From the NCBI GenBank assembly GCA_022865345.1, contig JALHSU010000244.1:1-40691 (forward strand): a DNA stretch of 40,691 bases, given 5' to 3'. Positions 34,531-40,691 of the stretch are shown here, one piece after another. How positions within the stretch are numbered: position 1 is the stretch's first letter; each line of letters opens with the position of its first letter. Below the pieces are notes generated by a model. It did not search any database, was not told the origin of the DNA, and saw nothing but the letters and a program-made list of their open reading frames with translations. This DNA is from Candidatus Zixiibacteriota bacterium (GTDB lineage Bacteria > Zixibacteria > MSB-5A5 > RBG-16-43-9). The position numbers were made by a program, and so were the translations under genes.

Positions 34531-35313
34531 ATGGCTCTATCTCCACAACAGATTGCAAATCTTGAGAATGTCTTACGCGACAGCCTGAGACATAAGTTCC
34601 AAAACTACAACCCAGAGCCAGCGTCAATGCCTTTTCACACGCGGCTACTTGGCCGTGACCGAATGGCTTTATTCTCCTTCATCCATTCACTGAACACAAA
34701 TTTCGGAACAAGTATTTTTGAACCTGTCGCGTTAGTATTAGCATCATCACGTTTTGCCACAGCTGCATCACACCAGACAGCAGGAACACAAATTTCATCA
34801 GAGGCACATAGAGTAATTCAAAACATCATGGATGGATTAGCAACGGCTAATTCATCTCCAAACAAACCAACGGAAATCAATGCTATCAGGGCAGTTTGCA
34901 GACAAGGAGAAATGAAAACCGTAAAGCTGACTAAAGTCGATCTTAAACTTGTTGCTCACGAGGGGACGATCTATCTCTTTGACCTCAAGACAGCAAAACC
35001 AAACGTCGGTGGTTTCAAAGAATACAAAAGGACTCTTCTAGAATGGATTGCTGCACTCCTTGCAACTGACCCAACAGCAACAGCACAATCGCTCATCGCT
35101 ATTCCCTACAACCCTTACGAGCCACAGCCTTATAACCGCTGGACAATGCGAGGAATGTTAGACCTTGATAACGAGTTGAAAGTTGCAGAGGAGTTTTGGG
35201 ATTTTCTTGGAGGTGCGGGTGCATATCAGGACTTACTTGATGTCTTTGAAAGAATTGGAATTGAATTACGACCAGAAATTGACGGCTTTTTTGAAAGACA
35301 CGAGCAGCAGTAA
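34531..35313 (+). CDS. TdeIII-family type II restriction endonuclease
   Basis: This 260-residue protein matches my recollection of the TdeIII family: MPFHTRLLGRDRMALFSFI, GTSIFEP, then KVDLKLV...IYLFDLKTAK with D137, D151 and K153 as the likely PD-(D/E)XK site, and IPYNPYEPQPYNRWT plus EFWDFLGG near the end. TdeIII-like enzymes recognise GGNCC; whether that holds here is not shown. The gene begins two bases after the unknown middle gene, which has a methylase before it, the usual arrangement of a mobile restriction-modification unit. Confidence 0.85.
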   Translation: MALSPQQIANLENVLRDSLRHKFQNYNPEPASMPFHTRLLGRDRMALFSFIHSLNTNFGTSIFEPVALVLASSRFATAASHQTAGTQISSEAHRVIQNIMDGLATANSSPNKPTEINAIRAVCRQGEMKTVKLTKVDLKLVAHEGTIYLFDLKTAKPNVGGFKEYKRTLLEWIAALLATDPTATAQSLIAIPYNPYEPQPYNRWTMRGMLDLDNELKVAEEFWDFLGGAGAYQDLLDVFERIGIELRPEIDGFFERHEQQ

Positions 35314-35384
35314 AATCCCGGAACACAGAAGTATACATATTACCACTGACCTCCTGAATATCCTAACCCAACTGGTGACAATCA

Positions 35385-35732
35385 ATGTTTGAACACCGTT
35401 CTCAACCATTACTTCCCAAACATCTTTTTATCCGACGTCTTTTGCGGCATGGGCTTCTGGCAGTATTGGTGATATTCATTTCGTTATTCATTGGCGTTGC
35501 CGGTTACCATTTTACCGAAGGTCTCCCCTGGCTGGATTCCCTCTTGAACGCTTCGATGATTCTGGGCGGAATGGGTCCGGTAAATGAGCTTCATACCAGT
35601 GGAGGCAAATTGTTTGCCTCTTTCTACGCGCTTTTTGCCGGAATCGTTTTCTTAGCAACCGCCGCCATACTCATAGCACCAGTCGCCCATCGATTTCTAC
35701 ATCGCCTGCACCTGGAGGGAAAAGAGAGTTGA
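35385..35732 (+). CDS. two-TM, ion-channel-like membrane protein
   Basis: This 115-residue protein has two membrane helices (about 22-45 and 76-100) joined by a loop WLDSLLNASMILGGMGPV that occupies the place of a K+ channel pore helix and filter. In true K+ channels the filter reads T-V-G-Y-G; here it is ILGGMGPV, so K+ selectivity is not expected. It resembles small bacterial proteins annotated as two-pore-domain channel-like. The ATG at 35385 lies 71 bases after the endonuclease gene. Its role is unknown. Confidence 0.65.
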   Translation: MFEHRSQPLLPKHLFIRRLLRHGLLAVLVIFISLFIGVAGYHFTEGLPWLDSLLNASMILGGMGPVNELHTSGGKLFASFYALFAGIVFLATAAILIAPVAHRFLHRLHLEGKES

Positions 35733-35764
35733 GGCTAAGATGGTAGTGCCTAATGTTCCACTCA

Positions 35765-35860
35765 AGCTGGATGTCCATTTGGATCCATTGGGTTATCATC
35801 CAGCTTAGCAATTGGCGATGACAACATCCGCCGAGAGCAGGAACCCGACGACCACAAAAA
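35765..35860. repeat. palindromic repeat family 6 (CTGGATG...CATCCAG), copy before the ATL gene
   Basis: CTGGATG...TATCATCCAGC, then GACAACATC-CGCC-GAGAGCAGGAAC. A similar series (GCTGGATGTTATCATCCAGC, then GATAACATCTGCCAGAGAGC) lies at 37290-37352. Confidence 0.5.
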
Positions 35861-35876
35861 CCAATGCATAGTTAAT

Positions 35877-36236
35877 ATGAGGACAACTCGACCAAGAACA
35901 TCTGAAGCATTGTCTTTCACCCGGAAAGTAAAAGAAATCATCAAGAAGATATCTCGTGGCAAAGTCGCTACCTATGGTCAAATAGCTGCCTATGCTGGTA
36001 ATCCCCGTGCTGCCCGTCAGGTTACATGGATTCTGCATTCATCTACTTCAAGAGATAAATTGCCCTGGCACAGGGTCATAAACCGTCAGGGGAGGATCTC
36101 GCTCAAACCGAACTATGGTTATGAAATTCAAAAAGCCTTATTGCATAAGGAAGGTATAAAATTCAACAAAAACGATAGAATTGATTTTGAGCGTTATCTC
36201 TGGACTCCCCATTTTCAAGGTAGCCGCAGGCTTTAG
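35877..36236 (+). CDS. alkyltransferase-like protein (ATL, MGMT family without cysteine)
   Basis: This 119-residue protein has the DNA-binding half of O6-alkylguanine-DNA alkyltransferase: VATYGQIAAYAG, the arginine finger region RAARQV, and the active-site segment PWHRV at 63-67. Tryptophan (W64) replaces the acceptor cysteine of PCHRV, as in E. coli Atl (YbaZ). Such proteins bind alkylated bases and feed them to nucleotide excision repair instead of repairing them directly. The C-terminus (EGIKFNKNDRIDFERYLW) is echoed by a gene remnant near 37.2 kb. Start at ATG 35877 with no clear ribosome site. Confidence 0.88.
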   Translation: MRTTRPRTSEALSFTRKVKEIIKKISRGKVATYGQIAAYAGNPRAARQVTWILHSSTSRDKLPWHRVINRQGRISLKPNYGYEIQKALLHKEGIKFNKNDRIDFERYLWTPHFQGSRRL

Positions 36237-36472
36237 CCTGCGTTAGCATAGCCTGAATATAATGGCTATCTTAAATATGGTGGAACAGGCATCTTGCCTG
36301 TTCTAATGTGTCTCAGGAGTCTCGCGCTCCTGACTTAAATATTATTCTGCTAAAACTCACCCCCCTTAATCCCCCTCTCTTACTAATACTAAGAGAGGGG
36401 GAACCTAGGGTGAGTTCAAAAAAATCTTTTGCATTAGAATAGTGTCAAAAGCATAGAGCTCCTAACCTACAT
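36222..36472. repeat. cluster of palindromic repeats (families 2, 3 and others)
   Basis: In order: CCGCAGGCTTTAGCCTGCG (36224 on), GAACAGGCATCTTGCCTGTTC (36283 on), a family 2 copy near 36308-36334, a family 3 copy at 36356-36420 (AACTCACCCC...GGGTGAGTT around CCCCCTCTCTTA...AAGAGAGGGGG), and another family 2 half-copy at 36439-36471. The whole gap between ATL and DUF6886 genes is repeats. Confidence 0.75.
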
Positions 36473-36479
36473 TACTCAG

Positions 36480-37037
36480 TTAGGGCAATGGGTGATAAGC
36501 CGCATAGCCTTCCGGCGGAGCCTGAGCTTTGTTCATGCGAATGATGGAATACCCAAGTGTGGAATTTATTACGGCATCTCTCAGCTTCCACAAGAACGGC
36601 ATAATTCGCAGCTCAACATCATGTTCCAATAATGCAGCAAGAATATTATCCATTTTAGCCTCAGCAATGGGGATGGCCGGTTTGCGTGAAATCCAGTAGC
36701 CAGCAACTTCGTCAACCAAGGTGAAGTCCTTGGGATCGAACTCATATTGATATAGACATTGCTTTTGAATCTCAGTCAACCAACCGGATTCTATGGCTAC
36801 AACATGCTTCGCTGAAGTTCCGCCCATTAACCTCTTTACATCTTCAGGAGCACTGTTTGGTGCGGCAAAAAAGGCCACTCTGGGGCAATCTCGTGGGAGC
36901 AGATAATTGTGCAGATGCTCAAAATCAATAGCCCAGACCATCAAGCCTTTTTGCTTGGCACTCGGGTGCGGTGCGGGTCGAGGATCAAACAGTTTAATCC
37001 CTGGCTTATCGCTGATATGATACAGTCTGATATTCAT
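36480..37037 (-). CDS. DUF6886 family protein
   Basis: This 185-residue protein begins MNIRLYHISDKPGIKLFDPRP and contains KGLMVWAIDFEHLHNYLLPRDCPRV, VDEVAGYWISRK and VELRIMPFLWKLRDAV. This pattern matches, from memory, the DUF6886 family found in Bacillus and others, whose start (YHfSe...F.PR) recalls ADP-ribosyl/RES-like folds, but no function is established. It has no signal peptide or membrane helix, so it is cytosolic. It lies alone between two repeat clusters. Confidence 0.75.
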   Translation of the reverse strand: MNIRLYHISDKPGIKLFDPRPAPHPSAKQKGLMVWAIDFEHLHNYLLPRDCPRVAFFAAPNSAPEDVKRLMGGTSAKHVVAIESGWLTEIQKQCLYQYEFDPKDFTLVDEVAGYWISRKPAIPIAEAKMDNILAALLEHDVELRIMPFLWKLRDAVINSTLGYSIIRMNKAQAPPEGYAAYHPLP

Positions 37038-37084
37038 CTGTTGTCAAATTGGATTTACAGGTCAAACGTTTCTTGGTCTATTAA

Positions 37085-37145
37085 AACTCACCCCCTTCAA
37101 TCCCCCTCTCTTACTAAGAGAGGGGGAACGGGGTGAGTTCAAAAA
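37085..37145. repeat. repeat family 3 copy (AACTCACCCCC...GGGTGAGTT)
   Basis: AACTCACCCCC, then CCCCCTCTCTTA/TAAGAGAGGGGG, then GGGGTGAGTT: nested inverted arms. The other copy is at 36356-36420. Confidence 0.75.
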
Positions 37146-37160
37146 CTTTTTTACACCAGT

Positions 37161-37192
37161 ATAGTGTCAGGAGCACAAAGCTCCTGACCTAC
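37161..37192. repeat. repeat family 2 copy next to the ATL remnant
   Basis: GTGTCAGGAGC...GCTCCTGACCTAC. It ends about 11 bases before the ATL remnant begins. Confidence 0.65.
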
Positions 37193-37202
37193 ATCTACTG
37201 TT

Positions 37203-37275
37203 AAGGAGAGAAGGTATAAAATTCGACAAAAGCGACACTATAGATTTCGACTGTTTTCTCTGGCCTCTATCATAG
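37203..37275 (+). pseudogene. remnant of a second ATL gene, C-terminal end only
   Basis: One frame reads REGIKFDKSDTIDFDCFLWPLS then a stop. Over 53 aligned bases 43 match the end of the ATL gene at about 36150-36203, with no gap. The protein match is 12 of 18 residues, with mostly conservative changes. The rest of the gene is missing and a family 2 repeat lies directly before it. Confidence 0.75.
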
Positions 37276-37289
37276 ATATTTCCGCTCCC

Positions 37290-37352
37290 GCTGGATGTTA
37301 TCATCCAGCAGATTAAATGATAACATCTGCCAGAGAGCAAGAACAATTTAAA
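37290..37352. repeat. repeat family 6 copy after the ATL remnant
   Basis: GCTGGATGTTATCATCCAGC (palindrome, 37290-37309), then GATTAAATGATAACATC, which mirrors GATGTTATCAT, then GCCAGAGAGCAAGAAC. Related to 35765-35860. Confidence 0.6.
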
Positions 37353-37401
37353 TGAAACCTTCCTTTATATTTTTCGTAACTAATTTCAAGGAAGGTCAAG
37401 A

Positions 37402-38136
37402 ATGGAGAATCAGACCCCTCAGAAAATCAAATTAAGTTTGAAGGAGATCTGTTTAGCCTGGTTTGGGCTAATTTTCAGCTCGCTTGTTATAGGAATCATC
37501 GCTGCTTCCGCCCTGGGACCCCCTGAACCAGTGGTCTTGAAATGGGGTATTGGTGATTTCTCCATTTTTGCAATCAGTCTTTATTGCATAGGCTCACTCA
37601 TCGCTGTTGGAGTTCTTTATTTACTCCTGAAGGAGCGTGGACTTAATTTAAAAGACATTGGTTTAAAGGGTAAGTTGTCTCTCCCCTCTTTGGGTTACGC
37701 CTTAATTGCTGTGATTGTCGCATTCATTCTATATCCCTCAATTGAAGCTCTTTTGAAAACTATGAGTGTAAGTATGTTCTGGAGACCTGAAAAAGTCACA
37801 CCACTTAAATTGATTTCTGTATTCGATTTCCTTTTGGTACTTCTCTTCGCAGTTATCCTCGGCCCTATAGTTGAAGAGATTATTTTTAGAGGTTATATAT
37901 TTACAGCATTCCTGCAAAGAATGAAAAAGCCAATATTTGCTTTTTTTCTTTCAGCTCTGATCTTTACCAGTGTTCATATCTTCTTAGGACCTGGAGTGAT
38001 GGTTTTTATCTTCTTCTGGTCATTTATTCCTGCCTATCTCTACTTAAAGTTCAATAGCTTGTATCCAGCAATTCTATTCCATATGGTGAACAATTTCATA
38101 GCCTATATAGTTTTTCCGCTATTCTTCTATAGATAG
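37402..38136 (+). CDS. CPBP-family intramembrane metalloprotease
   Basis: This 244-residue protein has about seven or eight membrane helices. The three family motifs are present: EEIIFR (E158, E159, R163), FTSVH (H192) and HMVNN (H227, N231). These make up the metal-binding active site of CAAX-type and ABI/bacteriocin-immunity proteases. An AAGGTCAAG-type sequence precedes the ATG. There is no associated prenylated or peptide substrate gene nearby, so the target is unknown. Confidence 0.88.
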   Translation: MENQTPQKIKLSLKEICLAWFGLIFSSLVIGIIAASALGPPEPVVLKWGIGDFSIFAISLYCIGSLIAVGVLYLLLKERGLNLKDIGLKGKLSLPSLGYALIAVIVAFILYPSIEALLKTMSVSMFWRPEKVTPLKLISVFDFLLVLLFAVILGPIVEEIIFRGYIFTAFLQRMKKPIFAFFLSALIFTSVHIFLGPGVMVFIFFWSFIPAYLYLKFNSLYPAILFHMVNNFIAYIVFPLFFYR

Positions 38137-38175
38137 AAAAAATTAAGCTTAGGAAATGCCGAAGCAAACCTTTGA

Positions 38176-38201
38176 GCATCGGGAATTCTTATTCCCGATG
38201 C
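38176..38201. repeat. palindromic repeat family 5, longer copy
   Basis: GCATCGGGAAT and ATTCCCGATGC are exactly inverted around TCTT. It lies between the convergent CPBP and gltX genes and may stop transcription from both sides, although it lacks T-tracts. Confidence 0.6.
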
Positions 38202-38215
38202 ATCAGAAAAGAGTT

Positions 38216-39664
38216 TTAACTAAACTTTGCCCGAATAAATTCTATTGCCCTTTCAATCCTTCTTATCACTTCCTCTTTCCCCAAAAGCTCTAAGATATCG
38301 AAAAGCGGCGGTCCACCTGAGACTCCGGTGGTTGCTAAACGAATAGCATGAATCAATTGGGCTGGCTCAATTTTCAACTCCTCTGCTAATTTACGAAGGG
38401 CATCTTCGATTTTTTCTTTTTTGAAATCATCCAAAGAAGATATCCTTTCGGCAAATTTATTCAGTCTATCAGCGACCTCAACTGAGTTGAAGGTCTTACT
38501 CACTGCTTTCGATTCATATTGATAGTCAAACGAAAAAAGGTATTTACCTCTCTCAGCAAATTCCTTCAAAGTCTTTGCTCTTTCCTTAAACAGCGGGATA
38601 TATTTCAAAAGCCACTCTCTTTTCTCTTTCCCAATCTCGGAGGTTATCAAATTCTCCTGAACAAGAAAAGGAATTACCTGGTCGAGTAGCTTTTCGTTAT
38701 CATAAGCCCGGATATATTCACCGTTCATCCATTCTAATTTCTGCATGTCAAAAATCGGGTTGGCCTGGCTGACACCTTCTAAAGAGAAAGACTGAACCAG
38801 CTCTTCTCTGAACATTATCTCCCTTTCATCCTTTGGAGACCAGCCTGAGATTGCCAGGAAATTGACCATAACCTCAGGCAGAAAACCTGCATCTCTGTAG
38901 TCGGTTATCGCCACTGCTCCCTTTCGCTTGGAGATTTTCTGCCGGTCCATTGCCAGGTTCAATGGCAGGTGAGCAAATGCAGGCATCTCCGCATCCAAAG
39001 CTCGATAGAGCAAAACCTGCTTGAAGGTATTGGCGATATGGTCATTTCCACGGATCACGTGAGAAATCTTCATATCCAGATCATCCACCATGCAGGCAAA
39101 ATTGTAAGTGGGTCTGAAATCCGAACGCAAAATTACGAAATCGTCCAGTTCTTTGTTCTCTTTTTTCAGGTCTTTGTAGACTATATCATAAAAGGTGGTA
39201 TCCCCTTCCGGAATAAAAATTCGCACAGCTTTCGGTGTGTTTTTTCTTTCTAATTCAGTTTTTTCCTGTTCGGATAATTTCAAGCAGGTGCGATCATATA
39301 CCCAGTTTATTTTTTTTTGAGCAGCCTCTTCCCTTTTTCTCTTTAAAGTTTCTGGAGTGCAGTAACAGAAGTAGACTTTATTTCTTTCGAGAAGAATCTG
39401 AGCATATTTCTTATAAAGCTCCATCCTCTGGGATTGATAATAAGGACCCTCATCCCAGTCCAGGTCCAGCCATTTTAAGCTCTCAAGGATGACCTCTACC
39501 ATTTGAGGATCAGAGCGGGCAATATCCGTATCCTCGATCCTCAGGATGAACTTCCCCTGGTTGTGCCTGGCGAAAAGCCAGTTACAAACCGCCATCCTTG
39601 CAGTGCCGACGTGCAGATAGCCAGAAGGGCTGGGTGCAATCCTTACTCTTACTTCGTTATTCAT
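38216..39664 (-). CDS. gltX: glutamyl-tRNA synthetase
   Basis: This 482-residue class I synthetase has the HIGH motif as SPSGYLHVGTAR and the KMSKS loop as KISKRKGA. The GluRS-typical LRIEDTD, DEGPYYQSQR and VYFCYCTPE segments are present, and the C-terminal helical anticodon-binding domain is complete. It charges tRNA-Glu in the cytosol. Because glnS is also in the window, tRNA-Gln need not be charged by GluRS here, so this is probably a discriminating enzyme; sequence alone cannot prove it. The ATG at 39664 has no strong ribosome site. Confidence 0.95.
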   Translation of the reverse strand: MNNEVRVRIAPSPSGYLHVGTARMAVCNWLFARHNQGKFILRIEDTDIARSDPQMVEVILESLKWLDLDWDEGPYYQSQRMELYKKYAQILLERNKVYFCYCTPETLKRKREEAAQKKINWVYDRTCLKLSEQEKTELERKNTPKAVRIFIPEGDTTFYDIVYKDLKKENKELDDFVILRSDFRPTYNFACMVDDLDMKISHVIRGNDHIANTFKQVLLYRALDAEMPAFAHLPLNLAMDRQKISKRKGAVAITDYRDAGFLPEVMVNFLAISGWSPKDEREIMFREELVQSFSLEGVSQANPIFDMQKLEWMNGEYIRAYDNEKLLDQVIPFLVQENLITSEIGKEKREWLLKYIPLFKERAKTLKEFAERGKYLFSFDYQYESKAVSKTFNSVEVADRLNKFAERISSLDDFKKEKIEDALRKLAEELKIEPAQLIHAIRLATTGVSGGPPLFDILELLGKEEVIRRIERAIEFIRAKFS

Positions 39665-39720
39665 AATATAGATTTTAAGCTTTATCTATGGACTCAATCC
39701 TGGGGTTAACTTAAATCAAG

Positions 39721-39750
39721 CAGGTCAGGAGCCCTGGGCTCCTGACCTAC
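39721..39750. repeat. repeat family 2, perfect copy
   Basis: AGGTCAGGAGCC and GGCTCCTGACCT are exactly inverted around a 3-base centre. It lies between gltX and the DUF3566-like gene, both on the minus strand. Confidence 0.75.
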
Positions 39751-39766
39751 ACTTCATTTATCGACT

Positions 39767-40135
39767 TTATTCATACTTAAAACTTGCCTGGGATTCTTCA
39801 CTTTTCAGCACGGTCTTCTCACCTTCAAACTCGAACTTGACACCTCCTGCTATTTTCGCAAAAACGTTATAGAGCCAAGCGAATATCGCAGTGAAAATGG
39901 AACCTATCACCGCGTAAAAAATAGCCAGGAAAAAAGCCATGAACACACCCAGAAAACCAGTGAAAAGCCCGCTGAAAGAGCCAAACTCTTTTCCTCCAAA
40001 ACTGCTCAGTATCCCTCCTAAAAAGGTCAAAAGAATAGCATAAAATATCCCGATGGCTAACCCGAAAATCCCGTACAGGATGAAAGATATTTTTATGCAG
40101 GACCAGATGTCGATTTTCCTAAGCTCTAAGTTCAT
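39767..40135 (-). CDS. DUF3566-like small membrane protein
   Basis: This 122-residue protein has two long hydrophobic segments (about 14-45 and 55-90) and a charged C-terminus. The opening LRKIDIWSCIKISFILYGI and the closing IFAWLYNVFAKIAGGVKFEFEG resemble DUF3566 transmembrane proteins. A GGAGG lies almost directly before the ATG, closer than ideal. A promoter is visible about 55 bases upstream. Function unknown. Confidence 0.7.
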   Translation of the reverse strand: MNLELRKIDIWSCIKISFILYGIFGLAIGIFYAILLTFLGGILSSFGGKEFGSFSGLFTGFLGVFMAFFLAIFYAVIGSIFTAIFAWLYNVFAKIAGGVKFEFEGEKTVLKSEESQASFKYE

Positions 40136-40189
40136 ACCTCCCTCGATTTTTAAAGGTTAAGTTGGAAATTTCGTTTCATCACAACTCTG

Positions 40190-40218
40190 AATCTATGTTC
40201 AGCCAATTCAGTTGTCAA
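40190..40218 (-). promoter_or_regulatory. promoter of the DUF3566-like gene
   Basis: On the minus strand TTGACA (40213-40218) and TAGATT (40190-40195) are 17 bases apart. This predicts a leader of about 50 bases before the ATG at 40135. Confidence 0.55.
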
Positions 40219-40282
40219 GAAAATCCTTAGCATTTTGTGGCCATTGCGAACTTGTGGATAAAGCAATCTGTCCACTATTAAG

Positions 40283-40341
40283 GTAAAGCTGAAGCTTTAC
40301 ACTCCAAGAACAAATTGTGGAGTATAAACCTTTAGGTTTAT
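40283..40341. repeat. dispersed palindromic repeat family 1, complete copy
   Basis: GTAAAGCTGAAGCTTTAC, ACTCCA, an 11-base spacer, TGGAGT, ATAAACCTTTAGGTTTAT. It is nearly identical to the copy at 12103-12160, apart from the spacer. Confidence 0.8.
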
Positions 40342-40344
40342 TAA

Positions 40345-40371
40345 GTGGAGGCGGGGTAACCCCGCCTCCAC
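40345..40371. repeat. perfect GC-rich hairpin next to repeat family 1
   Basis: GTGGAGGCGGGG and CCCCGCCTCCAC around a TAA loop: a 12-bp stem directly after the family 1 copy. No T-tract follows. The 40372-40515 stretch that follows contains nothing else I recognise, apart from TGTAGTGTCGGAAG, also seen near 27345. Confidence 0.65.
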
Positions 40372-40515
40372 AATTACTCAAATTCACCTCTTAAAAGATT
40401 TTCTGCCAAATCCCCATTGGTTAAATTAAAATCTTATTGTAGTGTCGGAAGTTAAATCTTAATACCCCTTTCTCCCGACAGCACCCAAAATTCTATCTTT
40501 AATCGTAAAATCCAA

Positions 40516-40544
40516 TTGCTTAAAACTAAACTTTCGTATATAAT
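40516..40544 (+). promoter_or_regulatory. promoter of the last gene
   Basis: TTGCTT (40516-40521) and a perfect TATAAT (40539-40544) are 17 bases apart, about 34 bases before the ATG at 40578. Confidence 0.65.
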
Positions 40545-40577
40545 ATCAATCTTTGAACCTTTTTGAAAGGAGAGGAT

Positions 40578-40691
40578 ATGTCCATTTCCCGTAGATTTAC
40601 CTGGTTGATACCTGTCATCTTTATATTCTTACTCCCCATCTCAGCCTTTGGAGTAAGCAAGGAAGCTCAAAAACATTTTGATGAAGCTATG
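40578..40691 (+). CDS. start of an exported protein (partial, runs off the window)
   Basis: Only 38 codons are visible. MSISRRFTWLIPVIFIFLLPISAFG is a signal peptide; SKEAQKHFDEAM follows and resembles the first helix of a tetratricopeptide repeat. An AAAGGAGAGG ribosome site precedes the ATG. A periplasmic TPR protein is likely but unproven. Confidence 0.7.
   Translation, partial: MSISRRFTWLIPVIFIFLLPISAFGVSKEAQKHFDEAM

Noticed and set aside
31809-35313. Whole R-M region as a prophage or integrative element
   Set aside because: No integrase, phage structural gene, tRNA target or flanking direct repeat was seen.
35877-36236. Active O6-methylguanine methyltransferase
   Set aside because: The acceptor cysteine is replaced by tryptophan (PWHRV), so it can only be an ATL-type protein.
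4888-40341. Possible CRISPR array from repeated short palindromes
   Set aside because: The copies are scattered kilobases apart, not evenly spaced, and no cas genes are present.

Overview
The window looks like a piece of genome from an uncultivated Gram-negative bacterium of the FCB superphylum, most like candidate division Zixibacteria or a relative. This is an inference from protein style, not from a marker gene. The supporting signs are a dockerin with the [18 protein letters not shown] type of loop, a secreted protein ending in an NYPNPFNP/FlgD-like sorting domain, a CBM9 plus DUF5916 outer-membrane protein, large multihaem cytochromes, and intergenic DNA packed with short palindromic repeat families.

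Layout. 1-914: the end of a glycine-rich surface protein and a small cohesin-dockerin protein. 1006-6197 (minus): a five-gene respiratory operon, read Rieske, cytochrome b6-like, subunit IV-like, 9-haem cytochrome, 18-haem NapC-like cytochrome. There is no cytochrome c1 or f, so the multihaem proteins probably take electrons from quinol through the Rieske/b core. 6531-12058 (plus): a glycosyltransferase fused to a NodB deacetylase, an AT-rich DUF2254-like membrane protein and a GT21-type lipid glycosyltransferase. 12243-15383 (minus): a membrane metallophosphoesterase, a 1-Cys peroxiredoxin, a tandem-repeat periplasmic helical protein and tRNA-Glu(CTC). 15772-21351: a CBM9/DUF5916 outer-membrane protein, an alpha/beta hydrolase and a T9SS-type secreted protein. 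21352-22621 is a long stretch with no convincing gene.

22622-27274 (minus) is the most interesting block: a tight four-gene operon of two small secreted proteins with related C-terminal strands, a PapD-like two-Ig-domain protein and a 936-residue barrel protein with Ig-like ends. It reads as a chaperone-usher-like surface-fibre system far from known families. A strong hairpin lies between the two subunit genes.

27892-31617 holds galT, tRNA-Gln(CTG), a lone response regulator and glnS. 31809-35313 is an AT-rich restriction-modification operon: methyltransferase, unknown 375-residue protein, TdeIII-type endonuclease. 35385-40135 carries a channel-like two-TM protein, an alkyltransferase-like protein, a DUF6886 protein, a CPBP protease, gltX and a DUF3566-like protein. 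The window ends in the start of a secreted protein.

At least six palindromic repeat families are scattered between genes. One 61-bp direct repeat flanks the 19.2-22.0 kb segment, and one gene remnant (a second C-terminus of the alkyltransferase-like gene) lies among repeats near 37.2 kb. All calls come from reading the sequence and recalled family motifs; no searches were run.
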